Source: Marininema mesophilum (GTDB taxonomy: Bacteria; Bacillota; Bacilli; Thermoactinomycetales; DSM-45169). Taken from it: 64,000 nucleotides of DNA. Shown one piece after another: positions 34,897 to 43,832 of the stretch. Both the position numbers and the translations under genes were made by a program. Below the pieces are notes generated by a model. It did no database searches. It was not told the origin of the DNA and saw only the letters and a list, made by a program, of their open reading frames with translations. The stretch's first letter is position 1, and each line of letters opens with the position of its first letter. The DNA is taken from contig NZ_FNNQ01000008.1 in the NCBI RefSeq assembly GCF_900106775.1, positions 1-64,000 on the forward strand, written 5' to 3'.

Positions 34897-37545
34897 TTAT
34901 TTCGCATCATACCAAGTCTTACCCGTATCCACATCTACTCTTAGTGGTACGGATAATTCTACGGCCTCTTCCATCACTCGGCACACAACCTCAGATAATG
35001 TTTCTAATTCTTCCTCAGGCGCCTCAAAAATCAATTCGTCGTGTACTTGAAGGAGCAATGTAGCCGATAAATCTGCCTCATCGAGGGCGCTTTTCATCGC
35101 TACCATCGCCTTTTTGATGATATCTGCTGCTGATCCTTGAATCGGAGTATTCATCGCTGTACGTTCTGCGAAGCTACGGCGATTAAAGTTTGGAGAGTTG
35201 ATATCAGGGAGATAGCGACGACGTTCCAGCATCGTTGTGACGTACCCATCCTTCTTCGCTTTCTTTACGATATCTTCCATATACTTATGCACACCGGGAT
35301 AGCTTTCCAAATAACGTTCGATAAACTCGGCTGCTTCTTTACGGGTAATGTTTAAGCTTTGTGACAAGCCATAGTCGCTTATCCCATACACAATCCCGAA
35401 GTTAACCGCCTTCGCTTGGCGCCGCATCTGGGATGTAACTTCCTCTTCCTTAACCTTAAAAACATCCATCGCTGTCTTTGTATGAATATCCATATCTGAA
35501 TGAAAAGCCTCGATCAGATTTTCATCAGCAGAGAGATGGGCAAGCACCCGTAGTTCAATCTGCGAATAGTCCGCAGCTAATAAGAGCCAGTTCTCCCGTG
35601 AAGGAATAAACACCTTACGGATTCGTCTGCCTTCTTCCATCCGGATCGGGATATTTTGTAAGTTCGGATCTGTGCTAGAAAGGCGCCCAGTAGCTGCAAT
35701 CGCCTGCTGAAAACGAGTATGTATCTTCCCATCCTCTTCTGAACGCTCCTTCATCAATCCTTCCACATACGTAGAAATCAACTTAGACACCTGGCGATAG
35801 TGAAGAATCTCTTCCACAATCTCATGCTGGGGAGCCAATTTCTCCAAAACATCAGCACTCGTGGAGTATCCGGTTTTTGTTTTTTTCAACACAGGAAGTC
35901 CTAATTTATCAAAGAGAATCTCCCCTAACTGCTTTGGGGAATTGATGTTGAACTCGGTTCCAGCCAGATCATAAATCTTGCTAGTTAGCTCCTTAAGTTG
36001 GGCAGAAAGTAGCTTCCCAAGTTCCTGCAATCCTTCTTTATCTACTTTTACACCCTGCCACTCCATTTCCGTCAGCACATGACTAACTGGTAGCTCTAGC
36101 TCGAAATAGAGTGTGGATAGCCCTGATTCCTCTAATTCCTCTTCTAAGACTGGTTGTAGCCGGGTAAGCGTCTCCGTCTTTCGAGTCAAATGGGCTGCAA
36201 GCTCTTCACCTTGTAGTGAACGCCGTTTTGCTCCTTTTCCATACACCTCATCATCTGCTGGAAGAGAAGCATCCAGTTTTCGTTCAACAATATCAGATAG
36301 TTCATGAGCTGATTCGGAGGGATTAATGATGTATGAGGCCAGCATCACATCAAACGTAAAACCTGCTGAATCCAATCCATTTCGTTTCAACGCAATTTGG
36401 GTCCCTTTAACATCATAGGCACACTTCTTTTTACTAGGGTCCGCTAACCACTCCCGAAACGCTTCCCAGCCTTGTGCCACCTCTATGGGAAGGAAGAGGT
36501 GATCGTGATCACTGGAGAGAGCAAGAGCGGATACCTCTGCTCTGTGATAACTAGGGCTACTCATCTCCACATAAAGAGAAAGCTGATCCTCTCGCAATAG
36601 TTTCTCCCACTTTGAAGTATCCTTCTCCGTAAGAAGATGATAAGTTAGCTCTTTTACAACTGATAAAACGGAGGATTCTTCGTCTTCTTGACTGATGCGC
36701 TTTAAGAGACTCTTAAACTCCAATTTTTTAAATAACGGCGCTACCTTCGCTGGTTCAAAGGGGCGATATATAATGTCCGACAAACTAAAATCAAGAGGAG
36801 TCTCACACATAATCGTGGCCAACTCTTTACTCATCAGGGCCTGGGCTTTATTTTCTCCTACACGTTCTTTTAGCTTTTTTCCAGGTAGATCCGCTACATT
36901 AGCCAATACTTCTTCTACCGAACCATATTGGTGTAACAATTTTAGGGCAGTCTTCTCCCCTACACCAGGAATACCAGGTATATTATCCGAAGAATCTCCC
37001 ATGAGGCCTTTAAGATCAATAATCTGCTTAGGTTTAAGACCATATCGTTGATCAATTTCAGCGATATCATATCGCTGGGCATCTGAAACTCCTTTTTTGG
37101 TCATCAAAACCGTCACATGTTCCGTGACCAACTGCAGAAGATCCTTATCCCCAGTAACGATCGTCGTCGCTATTTTCTGTTCATCCCCGGCACAAGCCAT
37201 CGTTCCAATAATATCGTCAGCTTCATAACCATCTAGTTCAAAATGACGAATTTCCAATGTATCCAAGATCTCCTTGATCAATGGAAATTGCTCTGAGAGC
37301 TCTCCAGGTGTCTTATCCCGTTTCCCTTTGTAATCACCGTAACTGGTATGGCGAAAGGTAACTCGTCCAGCATCAAAGGCAACCAATACATGTGTCGGCT
37401 TCTCTTCCTCCAACACCTTCATTAACATCATCGTGAAACCATAGGCTGCATTGGTGAACGTACCACTCTGATTGGTCAGCAAAGGAAGGGCATAAAAGGC
37501 ACGAAATGCAATACTATTACCATCTATCAAAACTAATTTATCCAT
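34897..37545 (-). CDS. polA: DNA polymerase I
   Basis: 882 residues with an N-terminal 5' nuclease domain (LVLIDGNSIAFRAFYALP, VVTGDKDLLQLV, GLMGDSSDNIPGIPG), a degenerate 3'-5' exonuclease-like middle domain, and the polymerase domain (motif A ADYSQIELRVLAHLS, RRQAKAVNFGIVYG finger helix, motif C VHDELIFE). The middle domain has SLYVEMSSP where proofreading enzymes have Asp-x-Glu, so proofreading is probably absent, as in other bacillary Pol I. ATG 37545 has GGAGG upstream; an in-frame extension to 37599 is rejected. Confidence 0.97.
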   Translation of the reverse strand: MDKLVLIDGNSIAFRAFYALPLLTNQSGTFTNAAYGFTMMLMKVLEEEKPTHVLVAFDAGRVTFRHTSYGDYKGKRDKTPGELSEQFPLIKEILDTLEIRHFELDGYEADDIIGTMACAGDEQKIATTIVTGDKDLLQLVTEHVTVLMTKKGVSDAQRYDIAEIDQRYGLKPKQIIDLKGLMGDSSDNIPGIPGVGEKTALKLLHQYGSVEEVLANVADLPGKKLKERVGENKAQALMSKELATIMCETPLDFSLSDIIYRPFEPAKVAPLFKKLEFKSLLKRISQEDEESSVLSVVKELTYHLLTEKDTSKWEKLLREDQLSLYVEMSSPSYHRAEVSALALSSDHDHLFLPIEVAQGWEAFREWLADPSKKKCAYDVKGTQIALKRNGLDSAGFTFDVMLASYIINPSESAHELSDIVERKLDASLPADDEVYGKGAKRRSLQGEELAAHLTRKTETLTRLQPVLEEELEESGLSTLYFELELPVSHVLTEMEWQGVKVDKEGLQELGKLLSAQLKELTSKIYDLAGTEFNINSPKQLGEILFDKLGLPVLKKTKTGYSTSADVLEKLAPQHEIVEEILHYRQVSKLISTYVEGLMKERSEEDGKIHTRFQQAIAATGRLSSTDPNLQNIPIRMEEGRRIRKVFIPSRENWLLLAADYSQIELRVLAHLSADENLIEAFHSDMDIHTKTAMDVFKVKEEEVTSQMRRQAKAVNFGIVYGISDYGLSQSLNITRKEAAEFIERYLESYPGVHKYMEDIVKKAKKDGYVTTMLERRRYLPDINSPNFNRRSFAERTAMNTPIQGSAADIIKKAMVAMKSALDEADLSATLLLQVHDELIFEAPEEELETLSEVVCRVMEEAVELSVPLRVDVDTGKTWYDAK

Positions 37546-37741
37546 GGAGGCCTCCATCTGTGAGATCGGGCATCGCCCAGCAAACGTCCATTTGTTCATT
37601 AAACCACTTATCTATCATTCTATCATGACGGCTATTCTCACTCCAGCCACATCGTCCTGCCAATAGATAGATGGATGAACGGAAGGAATACCTGGAGATC
37701 CAGTATTCCTCCCATTCAAAACTATTTCACTTCTTTTGCAG

Positions 37742-38152
37742 TCATCCCTCGATCTTCTCACTGGAATCTTTCCGTGCAGATGGGGACTTCCCTTGCTTTA
37801 CTGGTTTTCTCAGCGTTCCAATCGTAGCCAGGACTGCAAGTGTGATCCCAGGCATCATCACATCCATGGCATTCCCTTTCATAAGGATGGAAATGATAGC
37901 CCCGATCATGATCGTAGAGAGTAACGCAACACCATGACGTGTATATTTGCGAAATAATAAGGCGATCCCACCGATGACTTCTAGCGAACCGATAACCAAA
38001 CGGAACCAGTCAGGAAAACCAAATTTATGGAAACCCTCTACAGCCATTTTTACACCAATTAACTTCGATACCCCTGCTTGTAAAAACAACCCCACAACCA
38101 ACAGAAGTCCTATCCACCCTACTACCTTTAACACCTTATTCACGTTGTCCAC
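37742..38152 (-). CDS. DoxX family membrane protein
   Basis: 136 residues with four hydrophobic segments and the DoxX-like pattern FLQAGVSKLIG in helix 1 and FRLVIGSLEVIGGIALLF between helices 2 and 3, then a charged C-terminal tail. DoxX proteins are small membrane components tied to redox or detoxification; role here unknown. A hairpin GGAATAC/GTATTCC (37685-37709) without a T-run lies downstream. Single gene. Confidence 0.82.
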   Translation of the reverse strand: MDNVNKVLKVVGWIGLLLVVGLFLQAGVSKLIGVKMAVEGFHKFGFPDWFRLVIGSLEVIGGIALLFRKYTRHGVALLSTIMIGAIISILMKGNAMDVMMPGITLAVLATIGTLRKPVKQGKSPSARKDSSEKIEG

Positions 38153-38365
38153 TCCTCCTTTTCTTTACCCCTAGCCCCCACCAATGTATGAGGCTCAAAA
38201 TCAATAAAACACAAAAAATCGAAAAATTTATCAGAAACTCTTGTTCGCGCTACAGTATCCCATCACCTGCTTTTTCGTGTGAATTTTCCGAAAAAATATG
38301 ATTGCGAACAATACATTTTGTTTATAATCCAATTATGGATGAAATAGGGGGGTGATTTGTCCGCC

Positions 38366-38531
38366 TGGTCGGAGTTTTTGTCGTCATGCTACTTACAAAG
38401 CAGAATGGCATGGTAGAAACGGTGAAAGTCGGGAAGCAGTTCCCTTCTAGCCAGCTATGCTCTTCCTGTGAGTTTAAGCTTGGAATAATCCTGTCAGTAG
38501 ACGGGAGTTCCCAAGAATCCCCCACCTCTTA
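38366..38531 (+). pseudogene. Frameshifted TnpB C-terminal relic
   Basis: Plus-strand fragment in which KAEWHGR and then TVKVGKQFPSSQLCSSC can be read in two different frames. These are the C-terminal TnpB motifs (xYKAEWHGR, KVGxxFPSSQLCSxCG) with the first half of the zinc finger. The second CxxC and the catalytic Asp segment are deleted, and the frame ends at TAG 38529-38531. It is followed by an IS605-like right-end hairpin. A dead remnant. Confidence 0.8.
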
Positions 38532-38560
38532 GCGTTAGCGTAGGTGGGGGAGGTTCAAGA
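38490..38560 (+). mobile_element. IS200/IS605-type right-end relic
   Basis: Contains CTGTCAGTAGACGGGAGTTCCCAAGAA followed by a hairpin CCCCCACCT/AGGTGGGGG (38519-38550). This is the typical 3' end after tnpB, where the guide-RNA scaffold also lies. A similar string occurs inverted at 51411-51500. Confidence 0.75.
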
Positions 38561-38661
38561 ATAAAAAACAGCTAGGCACAATGTGCATTGTACTCAAGCT
38601 GCTTTATGTAGACGTTCCATATTTTTTAGTTCACGAACAGGGGGATATCGAGAATAACCCC

Positions 38662-38862
38662 TTACATCACTTCATATCCCTGCCCAGTTATTACTTGATT
38701 AATCTCCTCTAACGTTAAATCCGTTTCATCAAAAGCAACCTCTACACTCCCCGTCGTCAAATCAACTTGGCCCTCTACTCCAATACGTGCTAATGCTTCT
38801 TGGAGTACTTCAATACTCTCTTCTCCCTGTAATCCACTTACAACTAGCTTCGCTTGTCGCAC
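38662..38862 (-). CDS. HMA-fold protein lacking the metal-binding cysteines
   Basis: 66 residues with the beta-alpha-beta pattern and length of CopZ-type heavy-metal-associated domains (AKLVVSGL ... GSVEVAFDETDLTLEEINQVITGQGYEV). Where CopZ has GMxCxxC this protein has GLQGEES, so both copper-binding cysteines are missing. It is therefore probably not a copper chaperone; it may be a protein-interaction relic or bind something else. GTG start at 38862 with GAGGTGATC upstream. Single gene. Confidence 0.7.
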   Translation of the reverse strand: MRQAKLVVSGLQGEESIEVLQEALARIGVEGQVDLTTGSVEVAFDETDLTLEEINQVITGQGYEVM

Positions 38863-39120
38863 ACGATCACCTCATTCATAGAATCCATCGCAATCGACAT
38901 CGCAACACCGCAAATCCATTATCATTCAAACCTTTCGGACTTCCGAACGCAGGATGACTTCAATCTGCTCCCTCTACTACTCTCGCATTCTACCATATAG
39001 GTTATCATGTTTTTTCCACTTCTCCAACTTGAGATTTTCCAGTTTACAGTTGAAGTGTGACAAAAAATTATAGATTACGAATGAAAAACCATGAAAGTGA
39101 GCGTTGAACGAGGGAGGGGC

Positions 39121-39144
39121 AAAAAAAAACGCCCCATCAGGGCG
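39121..39144 (-). terminator. Terminator of the CHAP-domain gene
   Basis: CGCCCTGATGGGGCG hairpin followed by a nine-base T-run on the minus strand, about 20 bases after the stop. Confidence 0.92.
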
Positions 39145-39165
39145 AAATAGCGAAATCATTACATT

Positions 39166-40218
39166 TTAACGAACATGAATAAAATTACTTACACTGGAGG
39201 CAGGAATAACTCGTTTCCCAAAGCCATAAGGAGTTTCCAAATTGTACTCTTCGACTTCTACTGAGGAACCCTTTACTTCGGTAACATAGGCCACATGTCC
39301 AATACTACCAGCACCGCCAACCCCTGGATCAAACTGCGCAATCGCACCTACCGCTGGTTTATTGTTGACAGTCATTCCAATGGAACGAGCATTTTCATCC
39401 CAATTTTCCGCGTTACCGAAATGACCACCTTGCATGTTATTGTCAAATTTAAGTCCATGCTGATTCATCCGCCAAGCAACAAATGAAGTACATTGTCGGT
39501 TATAGAATTGCCAAGGATCTACACCACTCGTACTAGCGTACTTATATGGATAGAGAGAAGCACTCACCATCGTCAGAGAGTCCATCTCTGATTGAAGGGA
39601 GTCCGCTTTATTATCTAATTTAGATAGTTTCCCTTTTGTCTTCTCTATCTCTCCCTGAACTTTTTCGTAGATCTTCCGTGCGTTCTCGGCTTTGTCCTTT
39701 TGCTTCTCAGCCAGCTCTTTATGTTTTAACTTGAGCGCTTCTTGATCCTTTCGGATTTGATCATATTTATCAAACAACCTTCGGTCACGTGCAAGGATTA
39801 AACGAAGGGTTTCAAAGCGATCCAAAAAGGAACTAAAGCTTTTCGCATTCAAAAGAGACTCCAGCGTGCCCATTTCTCCTTGTTGAAACACTAACTTTAA
39901 GCGATCTTTAAAGAGTTGTTCGTAATATTTAAGTTCTTCCTCATTCTCTTTTTTCTTCTTCTCTGCTTCATAAATTTTTTTGTTTGTTTTAGAGATCTCT
40001 TTCTCTATTTTCTCTACTTTCTCTTTGCTAGGCTTAATTTTTTCCTTCAGTTTCTCTATCTCTTCTTTTACTTGCTCTTTTTTCTTTTTTACTACTTTTA
40101 ACTCTGATTTTTTTGAATCCACTTTATCACTTGCTGCGTGTGCATGCGTGCTCTCTATTGGCATAAGCCCACCTAACAGGCTAGCCGCAAGGATTCCGAC
40201 AAGAAAACTTCGTTTCAT
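39166..40218 (-). CDS. Secreted coiled-coil CHAP-domain peptidoglycan hydrolase
   Basis: 350 residues. A signal peptide (MKRSFLVGILAASLLGG, cleavage around AHAAS) precedes a very Lys/Glu-rich coiled coil (about 30-220) and a C-terminal CHAP domain with catalytic Cys in NRQCTSFVAW and His in GHVAYVTEV. The arrangement resembles PcsB-type hydrolases, whose coiled coil is held by FtsEX and whose CHAP domain splits the septum; CwlO has the same coiled-coil head but another catalytic domain. It is monocistronic with a terminator. ftsEX is not in the window. Confidence 0.88.
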   Translation of the reverse strand: MKRSFLVGILAASLLGGLMPIESTHAHAASDKVDSKKSELKVVKKKKEQVKEEIEKLKEKIKPSKEKVEKIEKEISKTNKKIYEAEKKKKENEEELKYYEQLFKDRLKLVFQQGEMGTLESLLNAKSFSSFLDRFETLRLILARDRRLFDKYDQIRKDQEALKLKHKELAEKQKDKAENARKIYEKVQGEIEKTKGKLSKLDNKADSLQSEMDSLTMVSASLYPYKYASTSGVDPWQFYNRQCTSFVAWRMNQHGLKFDNNMQGGHFGNAENWDENARSIGMTVNNKPAVGAIAQFDPGVGGAGSIGHVAYVTEVKGSSVEVEEYNLETPYGFGKRVIPASSVSNFIHVR

Positions 40219-40368
40219 GAAACCTCTCCTCGTCTCCCAGTCTCTCTGTTTATTTTACAGAAATAACGTTCGACAGCAACCCCCATTTTTTTCGACTGGT
40301 AAAGATTACGCACATCGATGGATCTAACTGCTCCCACATCCGTCACAAGCCATACTCTGATCATACAG

Positions 40369-40397
40369 AAAATCCTTCTCCTAACGAGAAGGATTTT
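40369..40397 (-). terminator. Terminator of the pst-phoU operon
   Basis: AAAATCCTTCTC/GAGAAGGATTTT hairpin shortly after the phoU stop on the minus strand; short T tract. Confidence 0.75.
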
Positions 40398-40408
40398 ATC
40401 CAAAAGAA

Positions 40409-41065
40409 CTAGTTAAGGTCAACCCTTTTACCTGTTTCGATATAAACAATTTCTTCAGCGATGTTGGTTGCATGATCTGCGATTCTTTCCAAATAGCGGG
40501 CAACAAAACAAAGCCGCAAGGATACTTCTGTAAACTGCTGCTCGTTAATCATTCGTTCAAGTAGTTCCTTCACAATCCGCTCATACATTTGGTCTACTTC
40601 ATCATCCTGTCTTGCCATCGCTTTAGCCAGCTCTTCATTTCCATCAATATAGCTATTAATCCCATCATGAACCATTTTCTGTGTTATTCGAGCCATTTTA
40701 GGGATATCTTCTAATTTCTTAAAGAGTTTCTGATCACTTTCCACCATCTTCACAGCCGTCTCCGCAATATTGCGTGCTAAATCGGCCATCCGTTCCATAT
40801 CAGAGGCAATTTTTAAGGCTGCGATTAATTTGCGTAAATCCTTGGCTACTGGTTGCTGAGTTGCGATCAAGGTTGTCACTTTCATATCCAACTCTTCTTC
40901 GATCTTATCCACTTCCGAATCATGCAACATCACTTCTCTACCTAGATCAGCATCCAGATTAGCAAGGGCTCTAACCGCTTTGTTAATGGCAACTTCCAAC
41001 TTTTCTCCCATATTGAGTAGAGTAGACTTCACCTCTAACAGGGATGTGTCAAATGGTCGGATCAT
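40409..41065 (-). CDS. phoU: Phosphate transport regulator PhoU
   Basis: 218 residues made of two PhoU repeats of three helices, each with a metal-binding E/DxxxD region (LANLDADLGREVMLHDSEVDKIEEELD, later EELAKAMARQDDEVDQMYE). PhoU damps PhoR signalling through the Pst transporter when phosphate is ample. ATG 41065 is chosen since AAAGGAG lies eight bases upstream; an ATG at 41083 would use the ribosome site as codons. Last gene of pstS-C-A-B-phoU. Confidence 0.95.
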   Translation of the reverse strand: MIRPFDTSLLEVKSTLLNMGEKLEVAINKAVRALANLDADLGREVMLHDSEVDKIEEELDMKVTTLIATQQPVAKDLRKLIAALKIASDMERMADLARNIAETAVKMVESDQKLFKKLEDIPKMARITQKMVHDGINSYIDGNEELAKAMARQDDEVDQMYERIVKELLERMINEQQFTEVSLRLCFVARYLERIADHATNIAEEIVYIETGKRVDLN

Positions 41066-41082
41066 GGCATGGTCTCCTTTCA

Positions 41083-41859
41083 TTAACCAAAACGACCCGT
41101 GATATAGTCTTCCGTTCGCTGGTCGTGAGGGTTGGAGAAGAGGTGATCTGTCTGGTCTTCTTCTACTAGTTCACCACTCAGAAAGAATGCTGTCCGATCA
41201 GAGATTCGAGCAGCCTGTTGCATGTTGTGAGTCACGATAATAATGGTAAACTTTCGCTTCAGCTCTTGGATCAATTCTTCAATCTTAGCCGTCGAGATGG
41301 GATCCAGTGCCGATGTGGGTTCATCCATTAAGATAATTTCCGGTTCAACAGCAAGGGTTCTTGCAATACAAAGCCGTTGTTGTTGACCGCCAGAGAGGCC
41401 CGTCGCACGATCTTTTAATCGATCTTTCACTTCATCCCAAAGCGCTGCTTGGCGAAGGCTCCGTTCTACAATTTCATCTAAAACTTTACGGTTTTTCTCA
41501 CCATGAACCCGGGGACCATAAGCCACATTATCGTAAATGCTCTTCGGAAAAGGATTTGGTGCTTGAAACACCATCCCTACTTCCTTACGAAGCATTTCCA
41601 CATCGATGGATTTATCGTAAATATTCTCATCATGCATGGTGATGGCTCCATTGATACGCACACTAGGAATCATGTCATTCATCCGGTTTAATGCACGTAA
41701 GAAAGTAGATTTTCCGCATCCAGATGGACCGATCAAGGCAACGACGGTATTTTCTTCGATCGACATCTGGATCTTATCGAGGGCTTGTTTTTCTCCATAA
41801 AAGACATCGAGATTCTCCACCTGAATGACATAACGGGACATCGTAGCCTGACTCATCAT
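41083..41859 (-). CDS. pstB: Phosphate ABC transporter ATP-binding protein PstB
   Basis: 258-residue ABC ATPase with Walker A GPSGCGKST, the PstB-specific insertion around RMNDMIPSVRINGAI, Q-loop VFQAPNPFP, signature LSGGQQQRL and Walker B IILMDEPTSALDP. It energises phosphate import with PstC and PstA. ATG 41859 follows AAGGAGGAAACCG, 11 bases after pstA. Confidence 0.97.
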   Translation of the reverse strand: MMSQATMSRYVIQVENLDVFYGEKQALDKIQMSIEENTVVALIGPSGCGKSTFLRALNRMNDMIPSVRINGAITMHDENIYDKSIDVEMLRKEVGMVFQAPNPFPKSIYDNVAYGPRVHGEKNRKVLDEIVERSLRQAALWDEVKDRLKDRATGLSGGQQQRLCIARTLAVEPEIILMDEPTSALDPISTAKIEELIQELKRKFTIIIVTHNMQQAARISDRTAFFLSGELVEEDQTDHLFSNPHDQRTEDYITGRFG

Positions 41860-41870
41860 CGGTTTCCTCC

Positions 41871-42806
41871 TTATCTATCTTTCCTTGCAAAACGATTTCG
41901 TAGGAATACAGCAAAAGCATTCATCGATAGTAACATCGCCAACAGGATTAATATCCCCGCTGCGGCTAGGTGTTGAAATTCTGCCTGGGGTTGACTCACC
42001 CAGTTATAGATTTGAATGGGCATCACTGTGAAAGCATCTAATGCATAGCCCGGCGTAAATGCGATGAAGGATACGGCTCCGATCATAAGAAGTGGAGCAG
42101 TCTCACCAATTGCCCGGGAAAGGGCCAGAATAACCCCTGTTAAAATCCCTGGCATGGAATAAGGAAGTACCACTCGGCGAATGGTTTGCCATTGGGTAGC
42201 TCCCATAGCAAATGAAGCGAACCTCAAATTATTGGGTACACTGGAAATCGCTTCGCGGGCAGCCACAATCACAATCGGCAAAATTAAAAGGGTCATCGTG
42301 AGCGAACCTGCTACAACGGTCTTGCCTAAACCCGCAAGACGTACAAAAAGGGTAAGACCTAAAATACCGAACACAATCGAAGGCACACCCGCCAAATTAC
42401 TAATGTTGAGCTGAATGAAGCGAGTAAATCGGTTTTTCCGTGCATACTCCTCAAGATAAATCGCTGTTCCTATACCAAGGATAAAGGTTAGGGGAATCGT
42501 TAAGCCGATAACCCAGAGCGTTCCCCAGAAAGCCGCTTTGATCCCTGCCTGTTCGGGTAGACGAGAAGCGAAATTATTGAAAAAGTCGGGAGTAACCCAA
42601 GCCCAACCTTCCTCCACTACATCCCACAGCAAGGCACCCAGTACAAAAACTCCAACCATCGTACTAAGCAAGAAAATAGCATGGGCACATCGATTCTTCC
42701 AACGACGAAAACCAAAATGAGAACTCTCTCTCTTCTCTACAAGAGAGAGATCTGGGGGAGTCGGTTTCCCTCTTTGATGATGGACGATCGCTTTTTCCGC
42801 ACTCAT
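41871..42806 (-). CDS. pstA: Phosphate ABC transporter permease PstA
   Basis: 311-residue membrane permease with a polar N-terminus of about 40 residues, six hydrophobic segments and the binding-protein-dependent permease loop (EAISSVPNNLRFASFAMGATQWQTI). It pairs with PstC as the transmembrane channel. Its ATG overlaps the pstC stop by one base (42806), indicating coupled translation. Confidence 0.96.
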   Translation of the reverse strand: MSAEKAIVHHQRGKPTPPDLSLVEKRESSHFGFRRWKNRCAHAIFLLSTMVGVFVLGALLWDVVEEGWAWVTPDFFNNFASRLPEQAGIKAAFWGTLWVIGLTIPLTFILGIGTAIYLEEYARKNRFTRFIQLNISNLAGVPSIVFGILGLTLFVRLAGLGKTVVAGSLTMTLLILPIVIVAAREAISSVPNNLRFASFAMGATQWQTIRRVVLPYSMPGILTGVILALSRAIGETAPLLMIGAVSFIAFTPGYALDAFTVMPIQIYNWVSQPQAEFQHLAAAGILILLAMLLSMNAFAVFLRNRFARKDR

Positions 42807-43738
42807 CAGTACTCCTCCTTAAAGCGACGAGAGATATATTGCGCTAGGAGATTCATCAGCAATGTGAAGATAAAGAGAGTCATCCCGACTGCATAAATCG
42901 CGCCATACGCGATGGAACCAAAGCTATGATCTCCAGTAGCAGCTTGCACGATGAAGCTCGTCATCGTCTGGATGGAATCTGTGGGATCTAGGGTCATCCG
43001 TGGTGTGGCACCGGCAGCAATCGTCACAATCATCGTCTCTCCAATTGCCCGGGAAAGACCGAGAACAAACGATGCGATAATCCCAGACAAAGCAGCAGGA
43101 ACAACGACTTTTAGGGCCACTTCTAATTTTGTACAACCCATCGCATAGGCCGCTTCACGAATACTTCGCGGGACAGCACTCATTGCATCTTCGGAAAGAG
43201 ATGCGATGAGTGGAATAATCATAATCCCAACAACGATACCAGCAGACACCGCGTTGAAGACACCCATGTCAGGCAAAATAGTCCGTAATAACGGGGTGAT
43301 GAAGGTGAGCGCGAAGAAACCATAGACAATCGTCGGCACCCCTGCCAATACCTCGAGAATCGGCTTTACCACCTTACGCACCTTCGGATTCGCATACTCA
43401 CTAAGGTAGATCGCACTAGCCAGTCCGATGGGAATCGCAACGAGTGCTGCAATTCCTGTTACCAATAATGTGCCTGCAATCAGTGGCAACACACCGAAGC
43501 TTTGTTGTGCCTCATTAAATAACGCAGTCCATTTTGTCCCCGTTATATAGTCGAAGAGAGAGACCTTTGTAAAGAAAGAGATCGTTTCCTTAAGAAGAGT
43601 GCCGACGATTCCAAGGGTTGTAAGAACCGAAACCAGTGCACAGGCAAGGAGAAATTTTGGAATCATGCTCTCCCACACTCTCCCTAAAGTACGCTTCCGT
43701 CTAAAGCGCCCCAACGTAGCAAGGGAGTGATTTTTCAA
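42806..43738 (-). CDS. pstC: Phosphate ABC transporter permease PstC
   Basis: 310-residue permease with six membrane segments and the EAA-type loop (SEDAMSAVPRSIREAAYAMGCTKLEVAL). The start is placed at TTG 43738, which has AAAGGAG nine bases upstream. A GTG at 43807 opens the frame earlier but its ribosome site is too close. Forms the channel with PstA; second in the operon after pstS. Confidence 0.95.
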   Translation of the reverse strand: MKNHSLATLGRFRRKRTLGRVWESMIPKFLLACALVSVLTTLGIVGTLLKETISFFTKVSLFDYITGTKWTALFNEAQQSFGVLPLIAGTLLVTGIAALVAIPIGLASAIYLSEYANPKVRKVVKPILEVLAGVPTIVYGFFALTFITPLLRTILPDMGVFNAVSAGIVVGIMIIPLIASLSEDAMSAVPRSIREAAYAMGCTKLEVALKVVVPAALSGIIASFVLGLSRAIGETMIVTIAAGATPRMTLDPTDSIQTMTSFIVQAATGDHSFGSIAYGAIYAVGMTLFIFTLLMNLLAQYISRRFKEEY

Positions 43739-43832
43739 CGTTCTATGCTCCTTTCGATAAACAAGGGAAAGTGTGGCCCGATCCTTCTCATTGAGAGGGA
43801 GGTCCACACTCCCTTTTGGAGTGATCCATGGA

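Noticed and set aside
39900..40130. Low-complexity antisense frames rich in Phe/Leu
   Set aside because: Shadows of the Lys/Glu-rich coiled coil on the opposite strand.
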